Shown here: in pieces, positions 63,523-64,000 of the stretch | How the letters are laid out: every line of letters begins with the position of its first letter | Position numbering within the stretch: the first letter of the stretch is position 1 | Assembly (NCBI RefSeq): GCF_043290135.1 | Contig: NC_134710.1 | Span: 12,787,321-12,851,320 of the forward strand | Direction: 5' to 3' | DNA length: 64,000 nt | Source of the DNA: Rhipicephalus microplus | Taxonomy: Eukaryota; Arthropoda; Arachnida; Ixodida; Ixodidae | The notes under the pieces: generated by a model | Told to the model about the DNA's origin: nothing | What the model saw: only the letters and a program-made list of their open reading frames with translations | Databases searched by the model: none | Translations under genes and position numbers: made by a program

Positions 63523-64000
63523 GTGAGCATGGTAAGCAAACGGTCGCACGTCTCATTTGTAGGCTCGAGAATGCGTTCATCGCTGTGTCAGCCAATCACA
63601 CGTATACGTCACGCGTCTCTGCAGGTGATAGCTCAGCCAACCCCGTGCAATGAACAAGCGCCATAAAGCATCTGCCACTTCTATCGAATGGCTCGGTTCG
63701 ATCAGTCTCAGTTCCAGCAAACGCCGACGTGGTACGTTAAAAGCAGAGCTTGGAACGTTGCAGTCCAACGGCTTCATTATTGGCTTCATTATTTCACAGC
63801 GAAAGCTCTTGTGAGACCAAAACTCGGGCCATGCGCTGCGCCGTAGTTGTCCGCCGCCGCCGCCGGTGTCGATAACCACTATCGATGAAATCAAAACAAA
63901 AAAAAACCTTGTACCAAGGACACAGTGGGGCTTGAACCCGGGTTCGCTGCGTGCCAACCCAGCATTATACCACTGAGCCACGCCGGTGCGCGGGACTGTT
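63523..64000 (+). other. Start of the next exchanger intron
   Basis: No further exon is visible to the window end. The alpha-2 half of the transporter must lie downstream if the gene is complete. Confidence 0.45.
63915..63996 (-). mobile_element. tRNA-like SINE head, reversed
   Basis: The reverse complement reads CACCGGCGTGGCTCAGTGGT, ATAATGCTGGGTTGGCACGC, then CGGGTTCAAGCCCC. Good A and B boxes, but the anticodon stem does not pair properly, so this is a tRNA-derived SINE rather than a working tRNA gene. Confidence 0.6.

Noticed and set aside
63915..63996. Functional tRNA gene on the minus strand
   Set aside because: A and B boxes look good but the anticodon stem does not pair, and similar tRNA-like heads are common SINE parts here.

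Overview
The window looks like nuclear DNA of an arthropod, most likely a hard tick. Genes are split by long introns with GT-AG (and one GC-AG) borders. Intergenic and intronic DNA is packed with tRNA-derived SINEs of the tick Ruka type, RTE and CR1/jockey-like LINEs, Ty3/gypsy remnants, foldback elements, simple repeats and a 200-N scaffold gap. No bacterial-style operon is present. The species assignment is inference from repeat types only.

Host gene. Five plus-strand exons (6495-6595, 21499-21585, 48404-48504, 58990-59342, 63472-63522) have compatible phases. The first four splice into one continuous stretch resembling the first half of a potassium-dependent sodium/calcium exchanger (SLC24/NCKX): the alpha-1 repeat, the following membrane segments, and the start of the large cytosolic loop. 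The 5' end and the alpha-2 half lie outside the window or were not found. The acidic residue expected in alpha-1 is replaced by alanine, so this is either an unusual paralogue or a decaying copy.

Central region (21946-44304). A Penelope-like retroelement (PLE) sits in the 26.8-kb intron between the second and third exons. Each monomer (about 4.22 kb) has ORF1, an SGNH/GDSL-hydrolase-like protein of 381 aa. A single in-frame UGA followed by CUA separates it from ORF2, a Penelope-type reverse transcriptase with a C-terminal zinc-binding segment and GIY-YIG endonuclease. ORF2 has no AUG near its start, which suggests stop-codon readthrough. The non-coding segment between ORF2 and the next ORF1 (the pseudo-LTR) carries a hammerhead ribozyme core. 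Copies are arranged as two head-to-head, 5'-truncated tandems whose outer ends both abut (TA)n tracts.

Assembly. The sequence before the N gap (24354-33515) matches the sequence after it (33716-42877) at a constant offset. This is what an unmerged 9,162-bp contig overlap would look like. The true locus is probably one composite of about 13 kb, not the 22 kb shown.

Flanks. 1-6494 holds a GATA-type microsatellite, a degenerate satellite of about 150 bp period, SINEs, LINE pieces and one possible minus-strand exon. 6596-21498 holds SINEs, a CA-rich microsatellite, a gypsy integrase remnant, two long hairpins and a broken LINE that ends about 20 bases before an exon. 44340-64000 holds further SINEs, three-part RTE remains, an inverted-repeat element near 50 kb, and a gypsy element with most of its reverse transcriptase deleted and an antisense integrase piece inside its LTR.
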